Below are positions 54,603 to 64,000 of a stretch of DNA of 64,000 bases, one piece after another. Numbering within the stretch: position 1 is the first letter of the stretch; every line of letters begins with the position of its first letter. The notes under the pieces are model-generated. The model did no database searches and was not told where the DNA came from. It worked only from the letters and a program-made list of their open reading frames with translations. The position numbers and the translations under genes were made by a program. Location: NCBI GenBank assembly GCA_018806915.1, contig JAGKQI010000095.1:62001-126000 (forward strand), read 5' to 3'. The DNA comes from Phytophthora colocasiae. Lineage: Eukaryota > Oomycota > Peronosporomycetes > Peronosporales > Peronosporaceae.

Positions 54603-57600
54603 GGGGCCCGGCCCAGCATCACGCGAAGGACCAACGGGGAACGGAGAGCACGGGTGAGCCAAGCGCTAGCCAACTGGAGCCGGAACGACATGTACAGTTC
54701 CAGTATCGGCCGGTAGCGACAGCGGCACCTGGACGAGAGCGGTTGCCAGAAGCGATTCGGGTGACTGGGCGGAAGAGAAGACGGGAACAGAAGAAACGGG
54801 CTTACTGGAGTCGGGGTTCAACCAGGCGGGTAGTGGACCTTGGACCAGTGGAGCTGGAAACGAGAAACAGTAAGGATGATGCGGTGGCACCAGAGAACAG
54901 CAAGGTGACATTGAACCAGACAAGTGAAGAAGGAGTGCGTGGTGCTGACACAGAAGAAGCGGAAGTGTTGGCAGAAAACATTCACGAGAAGAGTCCAAGT
55001 GGTGACGGCAGGCGGAACAAGCGTCGCCGAGTTGATTTCGAAGTTAGCGGGAGTTTGAACACTGGGGATGGCGGATCCTCGGTGGGCATAGAGGGTGACA
55101 TCACGGGTGAAGCGCCTCTGGCAGAGCCCAAGACCCCGGATACAGACCCACCGGACGAAGAAAAGAAGACCGGACCGGATGACACCACCCCAGAATCACG
55201 GACGATATTGACAAGTGGGGATGGCGGAGTCCGTGAACAACTACAGCGGCAATTGACAGGCATACTAGACGGTGAGTTGACGATCTTGGACAGTCCGCGA
55301 GCAAGGGTCCTACAGCTTAAAGCAGCTCAGCGAAGACGCGACATTGGTGATGCTGAGGCAGAACGACGATGGGACCGGAAGGTGTCAGCTCTACAGGCAC
55401 GGCGAGTACGGAAAGGAGCTGTACGTGTAGCTCGAAGACAGGTAGCAACCGTGACGACGACTGAACCGGCTCAAGACACAGCAATTCCAGTGACTACTGA
55501 ACCTCAGACGCCTGTTGTGGAAGAAAGAGCCCAGCTTGATGACGATGCCGTGCAAGTACGCGCCTCGCGAGCACGACGACGACAGCAGAAGCGTCTAGCG
55601 AAAGCATGCGCGAAGGAAAGAAGAGAACTAGAACATCGCAACGCACAGACGAGGTATACGGACGACAGCCTGTACAAGTATGACGAACATCGACGCACCC
55701 ACGGACGAGCAAGTACCTTACCGAGCAGTGCGGTCAAGGATGTACAGTACGCAGAACCTGGAGCTGTCAGAACGGTGAAGACCAGTAAGACACACCGGAC
55801 ACACCGAAGTTACGAGTATCACAGCGGCAGTACTTATCACAGTACAAGTACTCAGTGGAATGAGACGGCAGCACGACATTGTACGACTGGAAAACTACGA
55901 GCAGTGCAAGCACCGACGGTGGATCAACTACCTACAGCGGCGGTGACTGTACGAGGAAAACTGACGGCGGTGAAGCTGGACACAGGGGCTCAATACAGTG
56001 TTGCAGGAAGGAGTTGGCGCGAACACGGTACACGACTTAACGTACCTCCTCCTGTGGACTTTATGGAAGGCTTTAGTGGAGCAGCAGTACGGGTGATCGG
56101 AGTCTATCGTTTCGTCCTTTGGACACAGTATTCGCAGAGTATGACAGTGGATGCCCTTATTGTAGACAGTGATACCGAAGATTTCCTGGTTGGAGAGGAC
56201 TGGATGTACGACCATGGAGTGAAGATAGATTTCGTCTCTAGCGAGATGAAATGGTACGAGGACGACGTAAAGAAGGTCGTGCCTTTCACTGGAATTGGGT
56301 CGCGAGAGAAGCGTGAACGAGTGGCTAAGATACGGCTCCTGAGGAAGACTAAGATCCATACACAAACCTGTCATAACGTGGAGGTATCAGTACCTGAGGA
56401 GGACGGAACAGTTGGCCTCTTCATTCCGAAGAAACGTAAGGAGCCCTACTTGCTTGTGGCACCGACGTTGGTGACCGTGAAGTCGGGTAAAGTGAAGGTA
56501 CCGATCCTAAATCTGGTTGGCAAGACAGCAAAGTTACCGAGCAAGGAAATGCTAGGAACATGGACGCCTCTGGATGACGAGATGGAGATTCTGGATTTGG
56601 GAGGTGATCTCGAACGAGAACGCGTGAGTGAGTGGCTAGATCAGATACGGGTACAGGAGAAGCCGCTTAGCAATGAAGAGACGTTGGATTTCGGGGAGAT
56701 GGATGATAAGGACAAGGAACTTCTGGTGAAGCTGCTCAGGAATTACCCAGAGTTGCTAGAGCCGAAGGAAGGATGTCCTCCAGCAACGACTCTTGGTGTA
56801 GAGCATCACATCAACACTGGAGATGCACCACCGATCAAGATTCGACCCCGACGATATTCTCGAACCGAACAGGAAGTGATCGACGCTGAAGTACAGAAGA
56901 TGTTGCACGACGGAGTCATAGAGGAAGGCACGGGAGCATGGGGATTTCCGGTGGTCTTGGTTCGTAAGAAGGATGGCACTGTTAGATTCTGCATCGACTA
57001 CAGACTACTGAATAACGTCACCAAGAAGGACGTGTACCCGTTACCGAGAATTGACGAAGCTCTGGATACTATGCACGGATCACGGAGATATTCGAGCCTA
57101 GACCTTCATGCGGGCTATTGGCAGGTGCCTGTAGCAGGAACGGGCAAGCCTAAGACAGGGTTTGTTACTCGACAAGGATTGTTCCAGTTTGTTCGAATGC
57201 CTTTCGGCTTAGCTAATGCACCGGGAACGTTCCAGCGGATGATGGATGCAGTTCTTCGAGGACTTACATGGAGAAGCTGTTTGGTATATCTGGACGACGT
57301 GATCATCTTTACTGCGGGATCAGTCTCGCGACACGTGGTTGAACTGGCCTGTGTGTTGGAACGGTTGTCACGGACGGGATTATCACTGAAACCGAAGAAG
57401 TGCAGTTTCGCCAAGACGAGACTGGAGTACCTGGGACACGAACTCGACGAGCAGGGGATACGGCCCTTGGAGTCATTGGTGGACACGGTCAAGCGGTTCC
57501 CGACACCGGAGAACCCTGACGATGTGCGAAGGTTCGTGCACTTGGCCGGCTATTACAGGCGGTTTGTGCCACATTTCGGGACAAAGGCCTCGCCTTTGAC

Positions 57601-60600
57601 GAGGTTGTTGAGTAAGAGTTCAGCATGGGACTGGGGGCCTGAACAACAGGAGGCGTTCGAGGTCCTAAAGGCGGAGCTAACGGAGAGACCTCTGTTGGTG
57701 TATCCAGATTTCACAAAGCCATTCAAGCTAGTGACGGATGCGTCAGTGGTGGGATTAGGTGCTGCACTGATGCAGGACCAAGGTGCTGGTGATCAACCGG
57801 TAGCCTACGCATCTAAAGTGAATTCGCCTACTGTAGCGAAGTACGGGATCACAGACCTGGAGTGTGCGGCTGTCATTTGGGCCGTAAAGCTCTTTCGACC
57901 ATACCTATACGGTAGAAGGTTCGAGTTAGTGACGGATCACTCCGCGCTATCATACTTGATGATGAAGAAGGACCTTACCGGACGGCCATACCGGTGGGCT
58001 CTACAACTGCAGGAGTTCGACTTTCGCATAACCTACCGACCAGGTTCTACTAATGTGGTGGCAGATGCGCTATCACGCGCTCCGGTACGGACCATGGCGG
58101 CGAATCGGCGGAGAAGCAAGCGAGGAAAGCGGCGGCAAGCTAACGCGATGACACCTGAGGACGAACGTACAGTTGGCGGCAACGGGCAACCTACTGGGAG
58201 TACAAAAACTACTGTACCAACCAAGGACGCAACGACCGACACGACTCGTACGGGTACAGTACCGACGGATGGACATCACGATGGAGGAGTAGCTGGAGAT
58301 ACAGCAGATGAAAACCAAGACTCAGATGATGACGATGACGGATCGAGTGACGGACAGCTCACTGACGCCGAGATTCGACGGCACCAGGCAGAGGACAAGT
58401 TGTCACAACGGCTACGAGGACAGCAGCGACTTAAAGGACTAACAGTTGTTGTTCGAGACGGACTGGTGCATTTACGTGAGGCGGATGGATCTTTACGGGT
58501 GGTTTTACCGGCTCCACTCCGAGCGAAGGCACTGCGAGAAGCTCATGACTCGATCTACGCATGTCACTTGGGAACTCCACAGACGTATGGACGGCTAGAG
58601 AAGATTTACTGGTGGCCCGGAATGCGTGACCAAGTCAAGTACTGGGTACGAAGCTGTAGAGATTGTGCAACACTGAAAACGAGACCAAAGGCAGTTATAC
58701 CACCGCTTCGAAGCTTGGGAGTTGGTGCAGTTGGCGACAGATGGGCGCTTGACGTAGCAGGTCCTCTACCGATCACTGCCAGAGGAAATCGCTACGTTAT
58801 CGCGGCTGTCGACTACGCTAGCAGATATGCAGTAATGATTGCAACTCCAAGTCATACAGCAGAAGATATCGCAAGATTTTTGACGGAACGTATCGTGAGT
58901 GTACATTGGCCTATGCGTGAGTTGATCATGGACGGAGCTCCAGAGTTGAATGGACTCGTGGTGACCAGATTAGTCCAGCTAATGCAGGCAAAACAGACCA
59001 AACCTGTACCGTATCGACCTATGTTGCTAGGACTCGTGGAGAGATATCACAAGATCTGGAAGGACATGGTCTCACAGTACGTGGACGAGAAGCAAAACGA
59101 TTGGGACGATTGGATCCCGTGTGCGATGTACGCCTATAACGGATCTCGACATGGAACTACAGGATACTCTCCTAATGAGCTTATGATGGGGAGACGGCTG
59201 CGTGCTCCTAATGAACTACTGAGGGTGAGTCAAGTACAGCAGATCGACGGCTGGCCGGAGTATCACCGAAAGCTGGTGAAGAACATGGCATCAGCAGCGA
59301 AGATTGCAAAAGTGGTGTTAGAACGTGATCAGCTACGACGTGAGCGGTATTACAATCAGAAGGTCAGAAACAACGTACACTTCAAGGTGGGCGATACGGC
59401 GTGGCTCTTTAAGCCTCCTAGAGGAACTGGTGCGACGAAGCTTGCCCATCAGTGGGTCGGTCCCGTGAAATTAACAGCAGACGGAGGCTTTGACAACTGG
59501 ATCGTCCGAAGAGAAGACACAGGCGAGGAGTTGGTTGCTCACTGCAGCTTCCTGATCTCGTACTACAGACCGAGGAGTCAGTTGACAGCGATAGCTGACC
59601 AGATACTGGAAGCCATGGCCAAGGATGAGGAGCTGTTTGGTGACGATGACGTTGAATGCATGGCGAACGGCACTGCGACGACAAAAGAACCAGCATCCGT
59701 AGCAGAAGGTGAACTTGCACCTGAAGCTACGGCACGTACGATTGTCAGTATACAAGATAACGCTACGGCAACGGAGATGGCCACAGTACCGATAAGTGCA
59801 GCGGGTTCGAGAACGGAGGAGAACCACAGAGGACGTGACGACACGGTAGGCCAACTTGGAGATTCCAGAATAGCTACGACGTCTGCAGAAGTTGAAACGG
59901 AGGACCCGGATAAGGCAGCAGGCACCGGACAAGATCAGCGGGTACCAAATGCAATTAATACGCTGTCTACCGAAAACCAAGCAGCGATTACGGTGGCGAA
60001 CAATGGCGTCACAACAACACCGGCGACGAAGCCACGAAAGCGAAAGCGCACTGAAGCTCAAGGACCAGATGAGCAACAGGAGCAGCAGGCCAAACGACGT
60101 GCAGAAACAGAAGCGCGAGAGGCACGAGCAGCTCGACGGAGTGCTCTACGTAACCAGCCGACGGAGACAAACACCAAGGAAATGGGTACAGCTCAGAATC
60201 GCAGGGTATCAAGCCCTTCGACGACCCACAGAGACGACAACACAGCGATTAATGACGGAGACGTCTCAGCAAGCGTCAGTACTGAAGAGAACGGACCTGG
60301 AAATAAAGGTGGTGCCGCTCGAGCTTTGTGTGGACATGGACAAGGACGTTGGCCATCAGCAGCCAAAGTTATTATGGCCGAAGCAGGCGCTGGAACTGAC
60401 ATTGAGCGAGGACAGCGCAAGGTCAAGAACAAGGCAGGCCGCTATGAGACCCAGTATCGAGTTGAATACCAAGATCGACCAGGTGGACCAGTGGTGCCAG
60501 CCTGGCTCACTGCCCAACAGTTCGAGCAGTTATTTGACGAAGGGAAGATCGGGGACGATCTTCAAGCGGGGGATGGCGTGTGGACGATTAGGAATTTACG

Positions 60601-60607
60601 CTCCTAA
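54551..60607 (+). CDS. Pol polyprotein of family D
   Basis: The one long intact gene of the window, reached from gag by a -1 shift; numbering below counts from 54743. After a charged 400-residue N-terminus comes the aspartic protease (LDTGAQYSVAG, Asp at 413). RT follows with FCIDYRLLNNVTKKDVYPLP, FVRMPFGLANAPGTFQRMM and VYLDDVIIF (YLDD 849-852), then RNase H (LVTDASVVGLGAALMQ, TDHSALSYL, ADALSRAP). The integrase HHCC finger starts at His 1275 (HLGTPQTYGRLEKIYWWPGM, CRDC). Catalytic Asp 1337 (LDVAGP), Asp in IMDGAPEL and Glu 1433 (VERYHK) are present. A GPV module and a basic, Gln-rich tail follow, and the stop lies 27 bases inside the 3' LTR. All catalytic residues I can place are intact. 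Confidence 0.93.
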   Translation, partial: DQQPEHGWRYGKRLAGVGGPAQHHAKDQRGTESTGEPSASQLEPERHVQFQYRPVATAAPGRERLPEAIRVTGRKRRREQKKRAYWSRGSTRRVVDLGPVELETRNSKDDAVAPENSKVTLNQTSEEGVRGADTEEAEVLAENIHEKSPSGDGRRNKRRRVDFEVSGSLNTGDGGSSVGIEGDITGEAPLAEPKTPDTDPPDEEKKTGPDDTTPESRTILTSGDGGVREQLQRQLTGILDGELTILDSPRARVLQLKAAQRRRDIGDAEAERRWDRKVSALQARRVRKGAVRVARRQVATVTTTEPAQDTAIPVTTEPQTPVVEERAQLDDDAVQVRASRARRRQQKRLAKACAKERRELEHRNAQTRYTDDSLYKYDEHRRTHGRASTLPSSAVKDVQYAEPGAVRTVKTSKTHRTHRSYEYHSGSTYHSTSTQWNETAARHCTTGKLRAVQAPTVDQLPTAAVTVRGKLTAVKLDTGAQYSVAGRSWREHGTRLNVPPPVDFMEGFSGAAVRVIGVYRFVLWTQYSQSMTVDALIVDSDTEDFLVGEDWMYDHGVKIDFVSSEMKWYEDDVKKVVPFTGIGSREKRERVAKIRLLRKTKIHTQTCHNVEVSVPEEDGTVGLFIPKKRKEPYLLVAPTLVTVKSGKVKVPILNLVGKTAKLPSKEMLGTWTPLDDEMEILDLGGDLERERVSEWLDQIRVQEKPLSNEETLDFGEMDDKDKELLVKLLRNYPELLEPKEGCPPATTLGVEHHINTGDAPPIKIRPRRYSRTEQEVIDAEVQKMLHDGVIEEGTGAWGFPVVLVRKKDGTVRFCIDYRLLNNVTKKDVYPLPRIDEALDTMHGSRRYSSLDLHAGYWQVPVAGTGKPKTGFVTRQGLFQFVRMPFGLANAPGTFQRMMDAVLRGLTWRSCLVYLDDVIIFTAGSVSRHVVELACVLERLSRTGLSLKPKKCSFAKTRLEYLGHELDEQGIRPLESLVDTVKRFPTPENPDDVRRFVHLAGYYRRFVPHFGTKASPLTRLLSKSSAWDWGPEQQEAFEVLKAELTERPLLVYPDFTKPFKLVTDASVVGLGAALMQDQGAGDQPVAYASKVNSPTVAKYGITDLECAAVIWAVKLFRPYLYGRRFELVTDHSALSYLMMKKDLTGRPYRWALQLQEFDFRITYRPGSTNVVADALSRAPVRTMAANRRRSKRGKRRQANAMTPEDERTVGGNGQPTGSTKTTVPTKDATTDTTRTGTVPTDGHHDGGVAGDTADENQDSDDDDDGSSDGQLTDAEIRRHQAEDKLSQRLRGQQRLKGLTVVVRDGLVHLREADGSLRVVLPAPLRAKALREAHDSIYACHLGTPQTYGRLEKIYWWPGMRDQVKYWVRSCRDCATLKTRPKAVIPPLRSLGVGAVGDRWALDVAGPLPITARGNRYVIAAVDYASRYAVMIATPSHTAEDIARFLTERIVSVHWPMRELIMDGAPELNGLVVTRLVQLMQAKQTKPVPYRPMLLGLVERYHKIWKDMVSQYVDEKQNDWDDWIPCAMYAYNGSRHGTTGYSPNELMMGRRLRAPNELLRVSQVQQIDGWPEYHRKLVKNMASAAKIAKVVLERDQLRRERYYNQKVRNNVHFKVGDTAWLFKPPRGTGATKLAHQWVGPVKLTADGGFDNWIVRREDTGEELVAHCSFLISYYRPRSQLTAIADQILEAMAKDEELFGDDDVECMANGTATTKEPASVAEGELAPEATARTIVSIQDNATATEMATVPISAAGSRTEENHRGRDDTVGQLGDSRIATTSAEVETEDPDKAAGTGQDQRVPNAINTLSTENQAAITVANNGVTTTPATKPRKRKRTEAQGPDEQQEQQAKRRAETEAREARAARRSALRNQPTETNTKEMGTAQNRRVSSPSTTHRDDNTAINDGDVSASVSTEENGPGNKGGAARALCGHGQGRWPSAAKVIMAEAGAGTDIERGQRKVKNKAGRYETQYRVEYQDRPGGPVVPAWLTAQQFEQLFDEGKIGDDLQAGDGVWTIRNLRS
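54581..54587 (+). promoter_or_regulatory. -1 frameshift heptamer, family D
   Basis: G GGA AAC in the X XXY YYZ register of the gag frame (acg gga aac), 12 bases before the gag stop. The -1 (pol) frame is open only from 54551, so the heptamer lies inside the 52-base overlap. A very G/C-rich segment (54592-54620) follows and could form the stimulating structure. Confidence 0.75.
60566..60580 (+). other. Polypurine tract, family D
   Basis: gcgggggatggcgtg precedes the 3' LTR and shares GGGGGATGG with the tract of family H. It lies inside the pol reading frame. Confidence 0.55.
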
Positions 60608-61555
60608 AAAGCAACTTTTCGTGACACAGCCCTACAAGACGGAGATCATCGACCTCACAGATGACGGCGACGGCTACGATGACTAAGGAAGTTAATTTGC
60701 AGTCAATCGGGGACGACAACAGGTTGGACGGTGACTACAAGGCTACGGAGACCGGAAGATACTGAACGACGTTGAAGTTCAAGGCCAATGGCTACGATGG
60801 AAGATCGCAGCAGGAGGAACGACTCGGCGGTGGACTAGCAGCACACAAGTGGAGTACTGGGACGGGCGACGTGAGCACGAGGAAGGGAACGGTGGAGAAG
60901 ACGCGTAAGGAGTCGCCGAAGGAAGATCCTGGCGGTGGCAGACGGCATACTTAGGTTAGGAGTAGTATAGTGGGCGGCGGTAGTTAGGAGAGCTCTTTGG
61001 CGTGCGGACTGGCCGTCGAACCTCTCAGTTACGATTTCGCACGGTTGTGAGGAGTTAAGTAACTAAGACTTACGCGTGGAGTACTGCGGCAACTGGCCGG
61101 CTTCACCCAACAACATTTTGGGGGTTATCTAGGGGAGTGGCCTTGTTCTGCGGTATACTGACCGGCAGGGACCTCTGGGGTAATACGTTCAGGAGGCACG
61201 AAGTTCTGAGGTACGAAGATGAGGATGCATGCGTAGTGTGGCGGGGATCGCGGCTAGCTACCGCGCAGTTGTGGTGCTTATTGATAGCGTCTCGACTAAA
61301 GGGTGTCCACTTCAACTTCAATGTGGTGGTGCATTCGTCTTGTATAATGTATATTGTATTGGGATTAGCACGAGGACAAGCTACTAGTCTACCCAAGGCT
61401 GTAGTTGCTATTAAACGTCTTCTCCCTAGCCGTCTCTACTGGACAATGTCCACCAGGGTCTCTCTGGTGACGTGCTGACTCTAGTTCCTGCTTGCGTGAC
61501 CACTGGCTCCCTCCATGTTGGAATTTCAAGGCGTAAGAAGGAAGCAGTGCCGACA
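60581..61555 (+). repeat. 3' LTR, family D
   Basis: 975 bp, identical to 49479-50453 as far as I can see. The pol stop is at 60605-60607, inside it. Confidence 0.95.
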
Positions 61556-61561
61556 CTATTG
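61556..61561. repeat. Target site duplication (right), family D
   Basis: CTATTG, matching 49473-49478. Its removal together with the element restores the LINE RT frame. Confidence 0.85.
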
Positions 61562-63828
61562 AATTAAATTGGGAAATACGAATTCAAAACATTAAACGAC
61601 GGCTTCAAGTAGCAACACAAGTCGCAAATTCGGTCAAGCAGAGAGTTATACTATTCAATACTGTGGTGTTGCCAGCCATTCTGTTCACGGGACAGCATAT
61701 ACCAATAACGCCAAAGGCATTAAGGCAACTGCAACAGCTTCAGAAGAGATTTGTTTGGCGAGGAACGACGAGGGACGTTAGAACCAAGCACAAGATACCA
61801 CCAGGATTAATTTTTGCACCTGAAGATCAGGGAGGACTTGGACTACAGGATATCGAGCTTGCTCTACAATGCACAAGAATGAATCAAGCAGAAAATTGGA
61901 TGCAGTGTGTACCCGACCGCTACACCGCGGCATGGCATCACCTTGCCCACCCAAAACAAAACTATACACCCGATTGCTGTATATTTACGCCAACATCGAA
62001 TGACCAGGTTAGACGAAGTCGCAGGAAGCGGGTAGATGGAAGCTACTCCACTGTCCAAGAGTTGGGGAGACTGGAAATTTGGGCGGATCAAACGAATCGC
62101 CTTGAGCTTCATCCGGAGGATGGAACTCCAGAACGAGTCAACGCTATGACCAAATCTCTCGTTTGTTACTGGCACCACAGTGGGGCTTTGCAGTGCGCAT
62201 TGGAATCTGCAACAAAAGGAGAAATTTCTGTCAATTCAATGGAATTTTATCGGGCTGGAAACTGGTTTAATAACTCATGCATAGTGGATAAATTCGGTAA
62301 ACCGCTCAAGGCTAGTGATTTCCCTGTGATGTACCCGTGCTCACTGATGCATCTCCAGGTATTGAGTCTCGGACCAGGAGAATTTATTTTGAACCCACCA
62401 ATTGCAGTAAGACCCTTTAAGGTACAACACCACCGTCAAATACGAAGATGGTGTGCAAGTGTCTTTGGAAGTATACCAGATCAAGTATGGAGACATGGAA
62501 CAACAGATATCCAGAGGTGGAAATGGCCTTCACTTAAACGGGAATATTTCTGGGTAGTGTCGGGGTTCCATGTAGTTACAGCATTTTCCAAGACAGCGCC
62601 TAGGGGGGAGGTCTTCAGAATGGAACAAAACGGGGATGGATGGACATGGAGAATTGTCTGGCGGAATCCAAACAGAATATTTGATCGGGACTTTGATACA
62701 ATCAAATATCTGGAACGTGTTGTTGGCGCAGCCTTTTGTGCCACTCCTTTACTGCATTCAACACCATGGGAAGCACCACAAGCTACATACGCAAAAAATA
62801 TTCGAGGTGTAATTCGCAAGGCTAGAGCAAAACGAGTTCGACGAAAACCTAAATTCGTTGTGCAGCATGTCCTCGATAAGATGATTGATGCAGCTAATAG
62901 TAACCCATGGGCGGAAGCAGCACAAAGGCAGAAACCTCGGGATATCTGGCGACACGATGGAATACTTACGGACTATCAACGTTGGACGGTTTACCGAATA
63001 TGTACAAGAACTCTCAATCTATTTCATGCTGGTTGGCCGGATGATAGGAAGTGCTCGTATCAAGAATGCACTAGTACACCTGAATCCATCGAGCATATTG
63101 TGTGGGAATGTGAACGTGCTCAAGGTGCTTGGACTAAATGGATAGCGGCATGGCTCGGCCATTATCCAGCTCGAGGGGAACTCAAACGACTACTGCCCTT
63201 TATTGCATCTCGAAGTGCGCCAGAATTATCCCCAGACTTCATGGCTGCCGCTGCGTTGATGATTCCTGAGTGGTCATCAGATCTTTGTGCAGCAATGAAG
63301 GTACTATGGTTAATTTGGACAACATGTACCCAGTGCATGCTATGGAGAATCAGGAACAAAGAAATATTTGACGCAGAGCAAGTGCCCAGTAAAGCCGTTG
63401 CTCAAATAGTCTGGAATGCTGCTCATTTTCAGACGACAGCAATAATTCGAGCGTGGACAGCCAGTGCTGAGTCGTATGTAAAAGGGCACTGCTTAGCACA
63501 ATGCTACAGTGTCTTTCGAGAGGTTCCGCCACAGGAACAACCTATGTTCCTGGAGACATGGATCATTCAATTCCACATGGTAAGAAAACCAACGGAGACT
63601 CGTGGTGCGTGGGTAATATGGAGTTTGAAAGCAGACGGGTGGTACAGAGCTGAAGTGGTAGGAGTACACAAAGCTGCCAGCACAATAGTACGAAGGGAAT
63701 TTGCAGACCTGATCATCTTTGCTGCACTGGACAAGATCCGAGAACAAACTATTCCAAGCACAACCCAATTGGTAATCCAGGGGACCACTCCTCCAGTTCA
63801 TCGTCCAAAGCGGAAAGATCTTTACTAA
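61562..63828 (+). pseudogene. LINE ORF2, 3' part
   Basis: Continues the RT frame exactly when the 12-kb insertion and one target duplication are removed (DTI then ELNWEIRIQNIKRRL). It covers the thumb (FNTMVLPAILFTGQHIPI) and a C-terminal region with a Cys/His zinc finger, CSYQECTSTPESIEHIVWEC (about 63052-63111). It ends at TAA 63826-63828 and is open throughout. Damage to ORF2 is thus confined to the endonuclease part and the insertion itself. Confidence 0.85.
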
Positions 63829-64000
63829 CTCGTACATCTGGGCGACCACGTCCCTGAAACAAGCATCAGCAGCGGCAAAGTTGATCAAACTCTCTCTGTC
63901 CGGTGGCATGCAATTGGGGAGCTTTCTCGTTCAAAACCTCCCCCAAAGACTTCAAGACATGCTCAGTAGACAAAGAATCCTAGATGATAGCCCTTCTTGG
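63829..64000 (+). other. LINE 3' flank
   Basis: 172 bases after the ORF2 stop with no gene and no poly(A) run. Probably 3' untranslated region continuing beyond the window. Confidence 0.5.

Larger units (their letters stand above)
49479..61555 (+). mobile_element. Family D Gypsy element inserted in the LINE RT
   Basis: A 12.1-kb element with 975-bp LTRs, TGGACGATTAGG...GTGCCGACA, flanked by CTATTG. The two LTRs show no difference in my reading and keep a constant offset of 11102 bp, so insertion was recent. Internally it has a broken gag that contains a Mutator-like element, and an intact 1.9-kilocodon pol. Base composition and codon use differ from family H, and hairpins are not unusually frequent. 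Confidence 0.95.

Noticed and set aside
59892..60686. Long plus-strand frame overlapping the end of family D pol
   Set aside because: It lies wholly inside pol in another frame, shows no domain and is explained by the repetitive, charged tail of pol.

Overview
The window is almost wholly repetitive DNA from an oomycete, most likely a Phytophthora-type genome. The evidence is a Ty3/Gypsy family whose reverse transcriptase (RT) carries the YIDD and tandem RNase H layout that I know from oomycetes, a Crypton-type tyrosine recombinase, and several Crinkler (CRN) effector genes with LFLAK-type N termini. No rRNA, tRNA, CRISPR or bacterial-type operon was seen. Nearly every gene is broken; the one long intact reading frame is the pol of the Gypsy element at 49.5-61.6 kb.

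Layout. 1-1537: minus-strand gag and 5' LTR of a Gypsy chromovirus, here called family H because its sequence is packed with short perfect hairpins. 1538-5376: older non-LTR sequence with two cadherin-repeat fragments on opposite strands, a 593-bp direct repeat with a palindrome and TATA motif, a 13-bp tandem repeat, and a Harbinger-like transposase relic cut by an LTR. 5377-10094: family H copy A, truncated in RNase H. 10095-31289: family H copy B, with a 12.7-kb element of a second family (family C, minus strand, 11046-23790, GGCC target duplication) nested in its gag. 31290-34400: fragment of a family C-like pol, then a decayed Crypton. 34.7-40.7 kb: three CRN pseudogenes. 40.9-41.7 kb: a DGAT2-type acyltransferase pseudogene. 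42.9-63.8 kb: a LINE with an OTU-protease ORF1 and an endonuclease/RT ORF2. Its RT is split by an 11-kb Gypsy element (family D, 49479-61555) with identical LTRs, and that element's gag is in turn split by a Mutator-like element (51594-53509).

How the parts work. Each LTR element encodes gag, then protease, RT, RNase H and integrase in the -1 frame. Family H and family D have canonical slippery heptamers (A AAA AAC and G GGA AAC) placed exactly in frame at the gag/pol overlap. Families H and C each have an additional open frame on the opposite strand between pol and the 3' LTR, so pol and the extra gene converge.

The strongest unexplained signal is in family H. Coding sequence, LTRs and antisense gene alike form a near-continuous series of short perfect inverted repeats, about one per 40 bp, and where copies differ several stems have changed on both arms so that pairing is kept. 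Family C shows a different bias, a large excess of GGATCC along its whole length. These are readings by eye; statistics and database searches were not possible.
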